From Rhodospirillales bacterium (GTDB taxonomy: Bacteria; Pseudomonadota; Gammaproteobacteria; Nevskiales; Nevskiaceae), in assembly GCA_903970615.1 (NCBI GenBank), contig CAJCJH010000056.1, positions 1 through 64,000 of the forward strand: 64,000 nt of DNA, in the 5' to 3' direction. Below are positions 63,149 through 64,000 of the stretch, one piece after another. The translations under genes and the position numbers were made by a program. Every line of letters starts with the position of its first letter. Within the stretch, counting starts at the first letter, position 1. Under the pieces are notes generated by a model. The model had not been told where the DNA came from, ran no database searches, and was given only the letters and a program-made list of their open reading frames with translations.

Positions 63149-64000
63149 TCAAGGACGAGTCGCTTTATCCTTGAAGAACGCCCAGGCTTCTTCTGCACTT
63201 TCCAAATCCTGATTCTGCATGCCGACCAGTCGGCTATACAGAAAGCCGTAATGAAACCGCAGGCTAGGCTCGACATGGCCGCCATTCTGGATCGAGACCA
63301 TTTCCACCTGCGGCCCGGCGTTCGGCCCATAAGTGGTCTTGATCGCACGGGTCGGGTCGGAAGCGTTCAGATGCGGCACCGCCGTCGTCACAGCCGCACT
63401 GCTGGCAAGACCATCCGCATGCAGCCAGAAATCGCGACTGGCTTCGGCGCCGATCACGCGGCCGGTGGAGCGTCCATGCGTACCGACATCGCCGCCGGCA
63501 TAAGGCACGATCGGATCGGCTGTGCCGTTGATCAACAGCACCGAAACCTTCGGCGGCGGATTCGTACACGCGCTGGACGTGGCCATCGACGACGACACCG
63601 CCGCGATCGCCAGCGGCACCGGCTGCATCTGCAAGGCCAGCCGGTAAGCCATCATGCCGCCGTTCGACATGCCCATCACGAACACCCGCTTCGGATCTGC
63701 GCGTCCCTGCGCCACTAGTTGCTGAACCACGCGCCCGGCAAAGGCGACATCGTCCACCTGCGGATTGCCGGGGGAATCGAGCCGGCAATCGTGCCAGCCG
63801 GTTTGATCGTCCGCGCCTTTCAAACCCTGCAAGGCCGCCACCAGCACCGGTTCGCGGTCGACGATATCCAGCCAGGCCGACAGCGGCGAAGGCATGCGCC
63901 CCTTGCCGAGCGCATTCGCCGCCGTGCCGATATGCCCGTGCAGCAGAATCACCAGCGGCAGCGCACCCGGCCGCGCGGGATTCGCAGAGGCCAGAATGAC
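63149..64000 (-). CDS. PHB-depolymerase-like esterase (LpqC type), 5' end outside window
   Basis: The frame is open to the right edge, so only the C-terminal ~283 residues are seen. Alpha/beta-hydrolase fold: oxyanion strand LPLVILLHGHIGTAAN, nucleophile elbow VMGMSNGGMMAYRL, an Asp in INGTADPIVPYAGGD and the C-terminal catalytic His in NGGHVEPSL. This pattern matches the LpqC/polyhydroxybutyrate depolymerase family. Secretion cannot be judged without the start. Confidence 0.85.
   Translation of the reverse strand, partial: VILASANPARPGALPLVILLHGHIGTAANALGKGRMPSPLSAWLDIVDREPVLVAALQGLKGADDQTGWHDCRLDSPGNPQVDDVAFAGRVVQQLVAQGRADPKRVFVMGMSNGGMMAYRLALQMQPVPLAIAAVSSSMATSSACTNPPPKVSVLLINGTADPIVPYAGGDVGTHGRSTGRVIGAEASRDFWLHADGLASSAAVTTAVPHLNASDPTRAIKTTYGPNAGPQVEMVSIQNGGHVEPSLRFHYGFLYSRLVGMQNQDLESAEEAWAFFKDKATRP

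Overview
The window reads as chromosomal DNA of a GC-rich gammaproteobacterium, probably from the Xanthomonadales/Nevskiales side. The clues are the miaA-hfq-hflX-hflK-hflC-DUF2065-hisZ-purA block (hisZ is absent from enterics), a TonB2-type transport operon with DUF3450/TtpC, a DUF1329 protein, an RND exporter beside a LolA-like protein, and a bufferin operon. Taxonomy is an inference from gene content only. Almost all of the window is dense, ordinary chromosome. No phage, IS element, CRISPR array or tRNA gene was seen.

Layout. 1-7.5 kb (minus): a two-component/KaiC operon (histidine kinase, double KaiC ATPase, single-domain response regulator) runs into the large helicase lhr, followed by a fragment of a large haemagglutinin-like protein cut by the window edge. 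7.7 kb: SRP 4.5S RNA with a clear promoter. 7.9-12.2 kb: two phosphohexomutases (algC-type and PGM1-type) flanking a 53-aa basic protein, a small membrane protein and a DUF1249 protein. 12.3-18.6 kb: a signalling and envelope-stress block (hybrid kinase, BON protein, DUF1328 peptide, two unknown proteins, then a divergent NtrC-type regulator with a degenerate kinase). 18.6-20.5 kb: htpG with a sigma-32-type promoter. 20.9-24.9 kb: a bufferin (copper-binding RiPP) operon bufA-bufB-bufC-doxX followed by a DUF2846 lipoprotein and an unknown secreted protein. 25.2-28.1 kb: agmatine degradation (aguA, a glycine-zipper membrane protein, aguB).

28.3-36.1 kb is the most unusual part: a TonB2-type energy-transduction operon in which DUF3450 and TtpC are one polypeptide, and in which the TPR partner (TtpA-like) is fused to DUF1329. 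A ~1.3 kb insert separates the halves. It carries an AT-rich orphan gene and two inverted copies of a structured intergenic repeat whose hairpins show compensatory base changes. The TPR-DUF1329 gene seems to have ATA where its start codon should be.

36.5-46.7 kb: rhodanese, greB, an SDR, an RND exporter with a C-terminal cNMP-binding domain plus a LolA-like periplasmic protein, small conserved genes, selO, an EAL phosphodiesterase and a 33-aa lysine-rich protein. 46.8-54.4 kb: the purA-hisZ-DUF2065-hflC-hflK-hflX-hfq-miaA housekeeping block, transcribed from miaA to purA. 54.6-64 kb: GST, patatin phospholipase, dinB, rlmA, an OPT transporter, an MpaB-like haem oxygenase, dbpA, and a PHB-depolymerase-like esterase cut by the right edge.
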